50,000 nucleotides of DNA, taken from Pseudomonas karstica (GTDB taxonomy: Bacteria; Pseudomonadota; Gammaproteobacteria; Pseudomonadales; Pseudomonadaceae). Shown piece after piece: positions 16,400-24,464 of the stretch. The position numbers and the translations under genes were made by a program. The notes under the pieces are model-generated. The model made no database searches, was not told the origin of the DNA, and worked only from the letters and a program-made list of their open reading frames with translations. Location: assembly GCF_009707515.1 (NCBI RefSeq), contig NZ_WLYI01000036.1:1-50000 (forward strand), given 5' to 3'. Each line of letters opens with the position of its first letter. Position 1 is the first letter of the stretch.

Positions 16400-17833
16400 T
16401 TAGCTCATCATTCCCTTGATCAGGCGTTCCTGCTCGATCAGTTCGCGCTGACGGGCATCGATCCGCGCCGACAATGGGAAATTGCTGCCGGCGCGACGCT
16501 TGGCAAAGTCCAACTGCTGAATAGCCTGCTGGAAGTCACCCACCAACGCGAAGTATTCGGCGCGAGCCTGATGCAGGCCGATGATATTGCCCGACAAACC
16601 GCGGGTCTCGGCCACTTGATACCAGACGTCCGGGTCATCCGGGCGAGACTTGAGCAAACCTTCCAGGGCTTTTTCCGCATCAGCCAGGCGATTCTGTTTG
16701 ATCAGCAAGTCCACGCGTACCTGGTTCAACGGATAATTGCCGGGATATTGAGTCAGCATCCGATCTGTGCGCTGTTGGGCGTCCGGCAAGCGATTGTTGG
16801 TGATATCCAGCTCGATCTGCGCCAGGTTGTAAGTAATGTCGTTGGGAGACTTGGCCAGCAGCGGCTTGAGGCTCTCTCGAGCCTCATTGAGTTGGGTGCC
16901 TTTGATCTGGGCGATGGCCAGGCCATAACGTGCGACGTCATTTTTTGGGTTTTCATCCAATTGCGCACGAAAGCGCTTGGCCGCAAGCCCTGGGGTGTCT
17001 TCGTAATACAACTGGACCCGGGCGCGAATCAGTTGATAGTTCAGGCTATCTTCCTTGCCGCCAGCCTTGGACTGTTCGGCACGGTTGCGGGTGTCAGCGA
17101 TCCGCGATTCGGTCACCGGGTGAGTCAGCAAAAATTCCGGTGGCTTGGCGTCGAAGCGGTACTGGCGCATCAGGCGTTCAAACATGGTCGGCATGGAGCG
17201 CGGGTCGTAACCGGCTTTCTCCAGGTTGAGAATGCCGATGCGATCCGCTTCTTGTTCGTTTTGCCGGGAAAATCGGCGTTGTTCCTGGATCGCTGCCGCC
17301 TGGCTGCCGGCAATCGCAGCGATACCCGCATCGCCAGCACCGGCTGCTGCTGCAATGATCCCGCCGAGCAGGGCGGCCATCATCGGGAGCTGCATGCGTT
17401 GCTGTGCTTCCACACCCCGAGCGAAGTGGCGTTGGGACAAGTGAGCCAATTCGTGGGCCAGTACCGACGCGTATTCGCCTTCGGTCTGGGCATTGAGGAA
17501 CAGGCCGCCGTTGACCCCGATGATGCCGCCGGGCGCGGCAAAGGCGTTCAACTGCGGGCTGTTGATCAGAATGAACTCCAGGCGCCGGTCGTTGACTTGG
17601 CTGGTCTCGACCAGTTTGTAAACGCTGGTTTCGACGTAGTTCTTTAACTGCGGGTCATTGAGCTGTGACACCTGCCCACGCAGGTAGGCGAGCCATGCCC
17701 GGCCCAGTTGGTATTCCTGTTGTGGTGAGACAATGGCAGAACTGGCGTCGCCAAGTGACGGCAGGTCGTCAGCGAAGCCTGGAGAGGCAAGCAGGCAAGC
17801 CAGCGTCAGCAGGGTAGGGCGCAAAAAAGTCAT
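16400..17833 (-). CDS. bepA: Periplasmic M48 metalloprotease/chaperone BepA
   Basis: A 477-residue exported protein with a signal peptide ending PGFA. The zinc-protease domain carries HELAH near residue 130 within VLAHELAHLSQRHF, plus a downstream glutamate in NEQEADRIG. The C-terminal half is built of TPR-like helices. BepA (YfgC) either aids or degrades stalled LptD and other BAM substrates, which suits its place beside mucD. I chose the ATG at 17833; a TTG two codons upstream is possible. Convergent with mucD. Confidence 0.93.
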   Translation of the reverse strand: MTFLRPTLLTLACLLASPGFADDLPSLGDASSAIVSPQQEYQLGRAWLAYLRGQVSQLNDPQLKNYVETSVYKLVETSQVNDRRLEFILINSPQLNAFAAPGGIIGVNGGLFLNAQTEGEYASVLAHELAHLSQRHFARGVEAQQRMQLPMMAALLGGIIAAAAGAGDAGIAAIAGSQAAAIQEQRRFSRQNEQEADRIGILNLEKAGYDPRSMPTMFERLMRQYRFDAKPPEFLLTHPVTESRIADTRNRAEQSKAGGKEDSLNYQLIRARVQLYYEDTPGLAAKRFRAQLDENPKNDVARYGLAIAQIKGTQLNEARESLKPLLAKSPNDITYNLAQIELDITNNRLPDAQQRTDRMLTQYPGNYPLNQVRVDLLIKQNRLADAEKALEGLLKSRPDDPDVWYQVAETRGLSGNIIGLHQARAEYFALVGDFQQAIQQLDFAKRRAGSNFPLSARIDARQRELIEQERLIKGMMS

Positions 17834-17931
17834 GCACAAAGCCTTTCGACAAAGAGCTTACTGTAGCCGGACACTGAGCTTCGGACCAGATATTCTAAGC
17901 GCGCCCCCCAATGCCTTCCCGGAGTAAAACC

Positions 17932-18171
17932 ATGACCGACGCTGTAGCCTTTGATGCCGAACTCGATGCTAGCGGCCTCAACTGCCCGCTACCCTTGCTC
18001 AAGGCCAAGCTGGAACTTAATCGACTGGCCAGCGGCGCGGTGCTCAAGGTGATTGCGACGGACGCAGGTTCCCAGCGGGATTTCCGCACCTTCGCCAAGC
18101 TTGCAGGCCATACGCTGTTGCGTGAAGAAGACGAGGCCGGAGTCTATCGTTACTGGTTACGCAAGGCCTGA
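17932..18171 (+). CDS. TusA-like sulfur-carrier family protein
   Basis: A 79-residue protein of the TusA/SirA/YeeD family. The conserved N-terminal motif is LDASGLNCPLPLLKAK, in which the CPxP cysteine carries the persulfide sulfur in TusA. The ATG at 17932 follows CGGAG. TusA itself feeds sulfur to tRNA 2-thiouridine synthesis, but pseudomonads have several paralogues and this one, beside bepA and a permease gene, may act elsewhere in sulfur transfer. Confidence 0.88.
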   Translation: MTDAVAFDAELDASGLNCPLPLLKAKLELNRLASGAVLKVIATDAGSQRDFRTFAKLAGHTLLREEDEAGVYRYWLRKA

Positions 18172-18212
18172 AACCGTTTGAAAGTGCTTGCCCCTTTGCC
18201 AGAGGTTGATTG

Positions 18213-19283
18213 ATGTTCAAAGTGTTACGTGACTGGATTCAGCGCTACTTCTCTGACGAGGAAGCCGTGGTGCTGGCTGTTTTGCTGTTTCTGGCCTTCA
18301 CTGGCGTATTGACTTTGGGCGGCATGCTGGCGCCGGTTTTGGCAGGGATGGTCCTGGCTTACCTGATGCAAGGCCTGGTCACTGTCCTGGAGCGTTTGCG
18401 CTTGCCGGGCGGGGTTGCGGTGGGGCTGGTATTTGCCTTGTTCATGGGTGTGCTGCTGGTGTTTATCGTGGTGGTCGTGCCGCTGCTGTGGCATCAGTTG
18501 ATCACGCTATTCAACGAACTGCCGGGCATGCTCGCCAAGTGGCAGTCGCTGTTGTTGCTATTGCCTGAACGCTATCCGCACTTGGTGTCCGATGAGCAAG
18601 TGTTACAGGCTATTGATGTCGCCCGGGGCGAGATCGGAAAGTTCGGGCAGTGGGCTCTGACGTTTTCCCTGTCTAGCCTGCCGTTGCTGGTCAACATCAT
18701 GATCTATCTGGTGTTGGTACCGATCCTGGTGTTTTTCTTCCTCAAGGACCGGGAGATGATCGGTCGTTGGGTGCGCGGCTACTTGCCACGGGAGCGGGCA
18801 CTGATTACCCGCGTAGCCGAGGAAATGAACCGACAGATCGCCAACTACATTCGCGGCAAGGTCATTGAGATTTTTATTTGCGGTGGTGTGACCTATATCG
18901 GCTTTGTCGCGTTGGGGCTCAATTACGCGGCGCTGCTGGCGCTGCTGGTAGGCATATCAGTGGTGGTGCCTTATGTCGGGGCCGTCGTGGTGACGGTGCC
19001 GGTGTTGTTGATTGCGCTGTTCCAGTGGGGCTGGAGCGACCAGTTCATCTACCTGATGGCGGTATACGGGATCATCCAGGTCCTGGATGGCAACGTGCTG
19101 GTACCGTTGCTGTTCTCCGAGGCGGTGAACCTGCATCCGGTGGCGATCATCTGTGCAGTGTTGCTGTTTGGCGGGTTGTGGGGCTTCTGGGGAGTGTTTT
19201 TCGCGATTCCCTTGGCGACGCTGTTCAAGGCGGTGCTGGATGCCTGGCCGCGCAAAGAGCCGGTGGTGGCTCCGTTGCTTTGA
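18213..19283 (+). CDS. AI-2E/PerM-family permease
   Basis: A 356-residue membrane protein with about seven to eight hydrophobic segments, including the C-terminal glycine- and proline-rich stretch VVPYVGAVVVTVPVLLIAL and the segment WGFWGVFFAIPLATL that mark the AI-2E transporter (PerM, UPF0118) family. Members have been linked to AI-2 export or Na+/H+ exchange, but most, including this one, have no proven substrate. The ATG at 18213 follows AGAGG. The gene is 41 bases after the TusA-like gene and probably co-transcribed. Confidence 0.88.
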   Translation: MFKVLRDWIQRYFSDEEAVVLAVLLFLAFTGVLTLGGMLAPVLAGMVLAYLMQGLVTVLERLRLPGGVAVGLVFALFMGVLLVFIVVVVPLLWHQLITLFNELPGMLAKWQSLLLLLPERYPHLVSDEQVLQAIDVARGEIGKFGQWALTFSLSSLPLLVNIMIYLVLVPILVFFFLKDREMIGRWVRGYLPRERALITRVAEEMNRQIANYIRGKVIEIFICGGVTYIGFVALGLNYAALLALLVGISVVVPYVGAVVVTVPVLLIALFQWGWSDQFIYLMAVYGIIQVLDGNVLVPLLFSEAVNLHPVAIICAVLLFGGLWGFWGVFFAIPLATLFKAVLDAWPRKEPVVAPLL

Positions 19284-19349
19284 TCGCTGGTGAGGCTGAT
19301 GGCCTCGCGCGGCATAGGTCTCTACGCAATTCTTGAACTTGCCGAAAAA

Positions 19350-19460
19350 CTGTAGCCGCTGGCGCAGCCTGCGATCGGCTGCGTAGCAGTCGTTTGGGGT
19401 TTGAAATTGCTGAAGGTCCTGCGGCCCTTATCGCAGCCTCGTGCCTCGACAGCGGCTACA
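19350..19460. repeat. REPIN-like intergenic repeat, copy B
   Basis: Same 111-bp element as at 3-115, bounded by CTGTAGCCGCTG and CAGCGGCTACA. Its central part is identical in what I can compare to copy C, 33 bases further on, and differs from copy A at several positions. The pattern points to local duplication of the element together with the heptamer spacer. It sits between the permease and convergent maf. Confidence 0.88.
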
Positions 19461-19464
19461 AAAG

Positions 19465-19492
19465 CCGATCACCGATCACCGATCACCGATCA
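19465..19492. repeat. Four-unit heptamer tandem repeat
   Basis: CCGATCA is repeated four times in perfect tandem between REPIN copies B and C. Short perfect arrays like this change length by replication slippage, so the copy number may vary between strains. It is not inside a supported gene. Confidence 0.9.
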
Positions 19493-19493
19493 C

Positions 19494-19605
19494 CTGTAGC
19501 CGCTGGCGCAGCCTGCGATCGGCTGCGTAGCAGTCGTTTGGGGTTTGAAATTGCTGAAGGTCCTGCGGCCCTTATCGCAGCCTCGTGCCTCGACAGCAGC
19601 TACAG
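19494..19605. repeat. REPIN-like intergenic repeat, copy C
   Basis: Third copy of the element, 112 bp, from CTGTAGCCGCTG to CAGCAGCTACAG. The right end has one base change against copy B (CAGC-A-GC), which weakens the terminal pairing. It lies about 70 bases from the 3' end of maf. Confidence 0.88.
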
Positions 19606-19672
19606 AAAGCCTGGCCTTCAGGCATTGTGTCGATGCCTGTGCCCATTGCGGGCAAGCCTGCATTTGGTGTTC

Positions 19673-20251
19673 TCAGGGGATCTGTGCCCCTTCGGTCAGC
19701 AACATATCTACCAGTCGAATCAGTGGCAATCCCACCAGGCTGGTGGCATCTGGTCCCTCTGTGCTTTCAAACAGGCTTACTCCCAGGCCTTCGGCCTTGA
19801 AGCTGCCAGCGCAGTCGTAGGGCTGTTCAATGTGCAGGTAGCGTTCGATACGCTCGGCATCCAAAACCCGCATTTGCACGGTAAACGGAATGCAGTCTAC
19901 TTGGCAGTGCCCGGTTTCGCTGTTCAGCAGTGCCAGGCCGGTAAGGAAGCTGATGCGCTTGCCGCTGGCTGCCAGCAGTTGCTCGCGTGCCTTCTCGAAG
20001 CTGTGGGGCTTGCCGATGATCTGCCCGTCGAGCGCCGCCACTTGGTCCGAGCCGATAATCAGATGTCCTGGGTGGCTGTTGGCAAGGGCGCGGGCCTTTT
20101 CCTCGGCCAGGCGCTTGACCAGCGCTACGGCGGGCTCGCCCGGGCGTTGGCTTTCGTCGATATCCGGCGAACTGCAGATGAACGGCAGGTGCAGTCGGTT
20201 CAGCAACTCCCGGCGGTAAACGGAGCTTGAAGCAAGTAATAAAGGCAGCAT
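19673..20251 (-). CDS. Maf-family nucleotide pyrophosphatase, YceF type
   Basis: A 192-residue Maf/HAM1-fold protein with the N-terminal LLASSSVYRRELL motif and the internal segment LIIGSDQVAALDGQIIGKP. Maf proteins hydrolyse non-canonical nucleoside triphosphates. The YceF subfamily, encoded beside yceD-rpmF-plsX as here, prefers 7-methyl-GTP and may act in mRNA or rRNA turnover. The ATG at 20251 is preceded by AGGAGA; an open frame continues far upstream but without family similarity. Divergent from yceD. Confidence 0.92.
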   Translation of the reverse strand: MLPLLLASSSVYRRELLNRLHLPFICSSPDIDESQRPGEPAVALVKRLAEEKARALANSHPGHLIIGSDQVAALDGQIIGKPHSFEKAREQLLAASGKRISFLTGLALLNSETGHCQVDCIPFTVQMRVLDAERIERYLHIEQPYDCAGSFKAEGLGVSLFESTEGPDATSLVGLPLIRLVDMLLTEGAQIP

Positions 20252-20319
20252 GTGGGTCTCCTTGAGGCTGTCGCGGATTCTAGCGGGGTGACCGGGTGAC
20301 GCACAGGGCTGAATTTCCT

Positions 20320-20347
20320 TTGACATGGCTGGGGGCATCCCTATAAT
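20320..20347 (+). promoter_or_regulatory. Sigma-70 promoter of yceD-rpmF-plsX
   Basis: TTGACA (20320-20325) and TATAAT (20342-20347), both perfect consensus hexamers, are separated by 16 bp. The predicted transcript start, about seven bases after the -10, is only two to four bases before the yceD ATG at 20357, so the mRNA would be nearly leaderless. Confidence 0.88.
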
Positions 20348-20356
20348 GCTGCGCCT

Positions 20357-20887
20357 ATGTTGAATGACCCGATTCCACCTCACGTTGACCCGCGCAAATT
20401 GGCTGATCGTGGCACCACCCTTCAAGGTGAGGTGCTGCTGGCCGATTTGGAGAGACTCTGCGACCCGCTTTCCGACACTGTCGGTACGGTGCAGGCTAAA
20501 TTCGTTTTTGAACGAGATGAACGTAAATCTGTGGTAATCCACAGCTTTATCGACACTGAGGTCAAAATGGTTTGCCAGCGTTGTCTTGAGCTGGTCACCC
20601 TGCCGATCCACAGCGAATGCAGTTATGCTGTGGTGAAAGAGGGTGCGAATACCCAGTCGTTGCCGAAAGGTTATGACGTGCTGGAACTGGGCGAAGATCC
20701 TTTGGATCTGCATGCACTGATCGAGGAGGAGCTTTTGCTCGCCTTGCCCATTGTGCCTGCTCATCATCCGGAAGAATGCCAGCAGCCGGAGGGTCTCGAT
20801 GACGAGGCCGAGCCGAGCGAGGACGAGGTAACGCGGTCCAACCCGTTCAGTGTATTGGCGCAGTTAAAGCGTGACCCAAACGTTTAG
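20357..20887 (+). CDS. yceD: YceD (DUF177) family protein
   Basis: A 176-residue DUF177 protein. Conserved features are the cysteine pair in MVCQRCLE near residue 78 and an acidic second half ending with NPFSVLAQLKRD. YceD-family proteins are linked to 23S rRNA processing and are almost always encoded just before rpmF. No Shine-Dalgarno sequence fits before the ATG at 20357, and the consensus promoter lies 10 bases upstream. Thirteen bases separate it from rpmF. Confidence 0.92.
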   Translation: MLNDPIPPHVDPRKLADRGTTLQGEVLLADLERLCDPLSDTVGTVQAKFVFERDERKSVVIHSFIDTEVKMVCQRCLELVTLPIHSECSYAVVKEGANTQSLPKGYDVLELGEDPLDLHALIEEELLLALPIVPAHHPEECQQPEGLDDEAEPSEDEVTRSNPFSVLAQLKRDPNV

Positions 20888-20900
20888 GAGTTAATCAATT

Positions 20901-21083
20901 ATGGCTGTTCAGCAGAACAAAAAATCCCGCTCTGCCCGTGACATGCGTCGTTCCCACGATGCTCTCGAGGCTAGCACCCTGTCCGTAGAAAAGACCACCG
21001 GTGAAGTTCACCTGCGTCACCACGTATCGCCAGAAGGCGTATACCGTGGCCGTAAAGTGATCGACAAGGGCGCTGACGAGTAA
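20901..21083 (+). CDS. rpmF: 50S ribosomal protein L32
   Basis: A 60-residue basic protein, [20 protein letters not shown] at its start. It lacks the two CxxC zinc pairs found in some bacterial L32 proteins, as expected for this lineage. The ATG follows AGGAG. It lies between yceD and plsX, an order shared by most gammaproteobacteria and tying ribosome and membrane lipid synthesis in one operon. Confidence 0.97.
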
Positions 21084-21087
21084 TCAC

Positions 21088-22098
21088 TTGTCTGCTCAAG
21101 TCATCGCGATTGACGCAATGGGCGGGGACTTTGGTCCCCGCAGCATTGTTCAGGCCAGTGTTGCTTGCCTGTCTGCCACACCTTCGCTGCACCTGACCCT
21201 TGTCGGTCAACCTTCCTTACTTGAAGAACTGATTGCCAGTCATCCGGCTGTGGATCGCGCGCGCCTGACGATTATGGCTGCCAGCGAAACCATTGGCATG
21301 GATGAAAAGCCCGCTCAGGCGCTGCGTGGCAAGCCGGACTCCTCGATGCGTGTGGCTCTCGAGTTGTTGCGTGATGGCAAGGTCCAGGCCTGTGTCAGCG
21401 CCGGCAATACGGGCGCCTTGATGGCGCTGTCCCGGTATGTGCTGAAAACCCTGCCAGGGATTGATCGGCCAGCGATGGTGGCGGCCATTCCGACCCAGAA
21501 GGGCTATTGCCAGTTGCTGGACCTGGGGGCGAATGTCGATTGCAGCGCCGAGCACCTGCTCCAGTTCGCGGTGATGGGCTCGGTGGCTGCGCAGGCGTTG
21601 GGGGTGGCCCGGCCCAGGGTGGCGTTGCTTAATATCGGTACTGAAGACATCAAGGGTAATCAGCAGGTCAAACTGGCCGCCAGTTTGTTGCAAGGCGCTC
21701 GGGGCTTGAACTACATCGGCTTTATCGAAGGGGATGGCTTGTACCGGGGTGAAGCGGATGTAGTGGTATGCGATGGTTTTGTCGGCAATATCCTGCTCAA
21801 GTCCAGCGAAGGCCTGGCCGCCATGATCGCCTCGCGTATCGAGGTGTTGTTCAGGCAGAACCTGGCTTCACGGCTGGTGGGTACCTTGGCGCTGCCATTG
21901 ATGCGGCGTCTGCAGGCTGACCTGGCGCCGGCCCGGCATAACGGGGCGAGTTTTCTCGGCTTGCAGGGCATTGTGGTGAAAAGCCATGGTTCGGCAGGCG
22001 TCCAAGGCTTTCAAAGTGCCATTCAGCGCGCCTTGATCGAGATCCAGGAAAACCTGCCACAACGCTTGCACGGTCGCCTTGAGGATCTGTTGTCTTAG
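21088..22098 (+). CDS. plsX: Phosphate acyltransferase PlsX
   Basis: A 336-residue enzyme that converts acyl-ACP and phosphate into acyl-phosphate, the donor for PlsY at the first step of phospholipid synthesis. The opening VIAIDAMGGDFGPRSIVQA and GNTGALMALSRY near residue 105 are family hallmarks. The start is a TTG at 21088, four bases after the rpmF stop, with the rpmF end acting as leader; no nearer in-frame ATG would keep the conserved N-terminus. Confidence 0.95.
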   Translation: MSAQVIAIDAMGGDFGPRSIVQASVACLSATPSLHLTLVGQPSLLEELIASHPAVDRARLTIMAASETIGMDEKPAQALRGKPDSSMRVALELLRDGKVQACVSAGNTGALMALSRYVLKTLPGIDRPAMVAAIPTQKGYCQLLDLGANVDCSAEHLLQFAVMGSVAAQALGVARPRVALLNIGTEDIKGNQQVKLAASLLQGARGLNYIGFIEGDGLYRGEADVVVCDGFVGNILLKSSEGLAAMIASRIEVLFRQNLASRLVGTLALPLMRRLQADLAPARHNGASFLGLQGIVVKSHGSAGVQGFQSAIQRALIEIQENLPQRLHGRLEDLLS

Positions 22099-22225
22099 GC
22101 GAACCGGGCTGGAAATGCTTAAATGTGACCGGCCAGTTCAATTGACCATCCAATCTGTCAGTTTCTTGCGCTCCCACCTGTGGGGCGTCAATTCTCCGAC
22201 GACCAGATCATTAGGGGCTTGTTAC

Positions 22226-23164
22226 ATGTCTACATCCCTCGCATTCGTCTTTCCAGGGCAGGGTTCGCAGTCCCTCGGCATGTTGGCCGAGTTGGGCGCA
22301 CAATATCCGCTGATCCTGGAAACCTTCAAGGAAGCTTCCGATGCCCTGGGTTACGACCTGTGGGCACTGACCCAGCAAGGGCCGGAAGAACTGCTCAATC
22401 AAACCGACAAGACCCAGCCGGCCATCCTGACCGCTTCGGTCGCCCTGTGGCGCCTGTGGCTGGCCGAAGGCGGGGTGCGTCCAGCTTATGTAACCGGTCA
22501 CAGCCTGGGCGAATACAGCGCTCTGGTGGCGGCGGGCAGCTTGACCCTGGGTGAAGCCGTCAAGCTGGTGGAGCGTCGTGGCCAACTGATGCAAGAGGCT
22601 GTTCCTGCCGGGCAGGGCGGCATGGCGGCCATTCTTGGCCTGCAAGATGCCGACGTGATCGCAATTTGCGCCGAAGCGGCTCAGGGCGAAGTGGTCAGCG
22701 CTGTCAACTTCAACTCCCCAGGCCAGGTAGTGATCGCCGGTGCCAAGGCGGCGGTTGAGCGCGCCATCGAAGGCTGTAAGGCCCGTGGCGCCAAGCGTGC
22801 GTTGCCACTGCCGGTGAGCGTGCCGTCTCACTGTGAGCTGATGCGTCCGGCGGCCGAGCGCTTTGCCGAGTCGATTGCGGCGATCAACTGGCAGCTACCA
22901 CAGATTCCACTGGTGCAGAACGTCAGCGCGGCTATTGCCCCAGACCTGGAAACCCTCAAGCGCGACCTGCTGGAACAGTTGTACAAACCGGTGCGTTGGG
23001 TTGAATCGGTCCAGGCCCTGGCGGCCAACGGCGTCACCGAACTGGTCGAGTGCGGTCCGGGCAAAGTCCTGGCCGGCCTGAACAAGCGCTGCGCCGACGG
23101 CGTGTCGACGTCCAACCTCAATACCCCGGATGCCTTCGCTGCCGCTCGCGCGGCACTGGCCTGA
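22226..23164 (+). CDS. fabD: Malonyl-CoA:ACP transacylase FabD
   Basis: A 312-residue enzyme that loads malonyl groups onto acyl carrier protein. The N-terminal FVFPGQGSQ motif is present, as is the nucleophile motif GHSLGEYSAL with its serine near residue 92. PVSVPSHCELM contains the catalytic histidine near residue 200. The ATG at 22226 follows AGGGG. A 127-bp gap separates it from plsX, so a separate promoter is possible. Followed by fabG after 17 bases. Confidence 0.96.
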   Translation: MSTSLAFVFPGQGSQSLGMLAELGAQYPLILETFKEASDALGYDLWALTQQGPEELLNQTDKTQPAILTASVALWRLWLAEGGVRPAYVTGHSLGEYSALVAAGSLTLGEAVKLVERRGQLMQEAVPAGQGGMAAILGLQDADVIAICAEAAQGEVVSAVNFNSPGQVVIAGAKAAVERAIEGCKARGAKRALPLPVSVPSHCELMRPAAERFAESIAAINWQLPQIPLVQNVSAAIAPDLETLKRDLLEQLYKPVRWVESVQALAANGVTELVECGPGKVLAGLNKRCADGVSTSNLNTPDAFAAARAALA

Positions 23165-23181
23165 ACTTAGGAGAAGCCTGC

Positions 23182-23925
23182 ATGAGTCTGCAAGGTAAAG
23201 TTGCACTGGTAACCGGCGCAAGCCGTGGCATTGGCCAGGCGATTGCCCTGGAATTAGGGCGTCAGGGTGCTGTGGTTATCGGCACTGCCACCTCCGCCTC
23301 GGGCGCCGAGCGTATTGCCGCGACCTTGAAGGAAAACGGCGTTCAGGGCGCCGGCCTTGAGCTGAACGTGACCAGTGATGAGTCTGTGGCCGCCGTACTG
23401 GCCAGCATCACCGCGCAGTTCGGTACACCGGCTATCCTGGTGAATAACGCTGGTATCACCCGCGATAACCTGATGATGCGCATGAAAGACGACGAGTGGT
23501 ACGACGTGGTCGACACCAACTTGAACAGTCTGTTTCGCCTGTCCAAGGGTGTTTTGCGTGGCATGACCAAGGCGCGCTGGGGCCGAATTATCAATATTGG
23601 CTCCGTAGTGGGTGCCATGGGCAACGCAGGCCAAGTAAACTACGCCGCGGCCAAGGCAGGTCTGGAAGGTTTCAGTCGTGCCCTGGCGCGTGAAGTCGGC
23701 TCGCGGTCGATTACGGTCAATTCGGTGGCCCCTGGGTTCATCGATACCGATATGACCCGCGAATTGCCTGAGGCACAGCGTGAAGCCTTGCTGACGCAGA
23801 TTCCGCTGGGTCGTCTGGGCCAGGCTCAAGAGATCGCCAATGTGGTCTCTTTCCTGGCGTCCGACGGTGCGGCATACGTGACTGGGGCTACAATCCCGGT
23901 GAACGGCGGGATGTACATGAGTTAA
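23182..23925 (+). CDS. fabG: 3-oxoacyl-ACP reductase FabG
   Basis: A 247-residue short-chain dehydrogenase that reduces 3-ketoacyl-ACP with NADPH. The cofactor motif TGASRGIGQAIA is near residue 12, NNAG near residue 87, and the catalytic Y-x3-K in VNYAAAKAG near residue 151, with serine in NIGSVVG. The ATG at 23182 follows TAGGAG. It lies in the canonical fabD-fabG-acpP order. Confidence 0.97.
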   Translation: MSLQGKVALVTGASRGIGQAIALELGRQGAVVIGTATSASGAERIAATLKENGVQGAGLELNVTSDESVAAVLASITAQFGTPAILVNNAGITRDNLMMRMKDDEWYDVVDTNLNSLFRLSKGVLRGMTKARWGRIINIGSVVGAMGNAGQVNYAAAKAGLEGFSRALAREVGSRSITVNSVAPGFIDTDMTRELPEAQREALLTQIPLGRLGQAQEIANVVSFLASDGAAYVTGATIPVNGGMYMS

Positions 23926-24116
23926 ATTGTGACGGATCGCTTCAAAAAAATGTCATACGAGTTGTCTAAAATCCGTTATAAAGCTGCAATCTATTTATAG
24001 ACAGATGGTCGAGAAGGTAAGAGGTGAAGCTTTCAGTTGAAAAGCTGAAAAGTCTTTCTATACACTTACCCACTGGCCAGCTGCCTGAATTTGTCCATTA
24101 GGAGTGAAAACAAGGT

Positions 24117-24353
24117 ATGAGCACCATCGAAGAGCGCGTCAAGAAAATCGTTGCCGAGCAACTGGGCGTTAAAGAAGAAGAAGTGACCAACTCCGCTTCC
24201 TTCGTTGAAGACCTGGGTGCCGACTCCCTTGACACCGTTGAGCTGGTGATGGCTCTTGAAGAGGAATTCGAGACCGAAATCCCGGACGAAGAAGCTGAAA
24301 AAATCACTACTGTTCAAGCTGCTATCGACTACGTTACTAGCCACCAGGCGTAA
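24117..24353 (+). CDS. acpP: Acyl carrier protein AcpP
   Basis: A 78-residue, strongly acidic carrier protein. The 4'-phosphopantetheine attachment serine is in GADSLDTVELVMALEEEF, at about residue 37. It carries growing acyl chains in fatty acid synthesis and donates them to PlsX, LpxA and others. A 191-bp gap before it with AT-rich sequence probably holds its own promoter, in keeping with its need for very high expression. A hairpin terminator follows. Confidence 0.98.
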   Translation: MSTIEERVKKIVAEQLGVKEEEVTNSASFVEDLGADSLDTVELVMALEEEFETEIPDEEAEKITTVQAAIDYVTSHQA

Positions 24354-24382
24354 TAATTTGTAGTCGTCGCTTGCTGTCAGGG

Positions 24383-24417
24383 AAAAACCGCACTGCTGTA
24401 ACGGCGTGCGGTTTTTT
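24383..24417 (+). terminator. Terminator or attenuator between acpP and fabF
   Basis: AAAAACCGCAC and GTGCGGTTTTTT pair across a 12-base loop, followed by a T run. This should end most acpP messages before fabF and explain how acpP is made in excess over its neighbours, provided some read-through continues into fabF. Confidence 0.88.
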
Positions 24418-24464
24418 CTTTAGCTCTGAAGCAAAGTGTCGTCATCAAGATAAAGGAGAGTGCT

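Noticed and set aside
23940..24010. Possible acpP promoter (TTGTCT near 23960 and downstream TGCAAT or TATAAA-like hexamers)
   Set aside because: Several overlapping weak combinations exist and none is clearly better, so I could not choose one.
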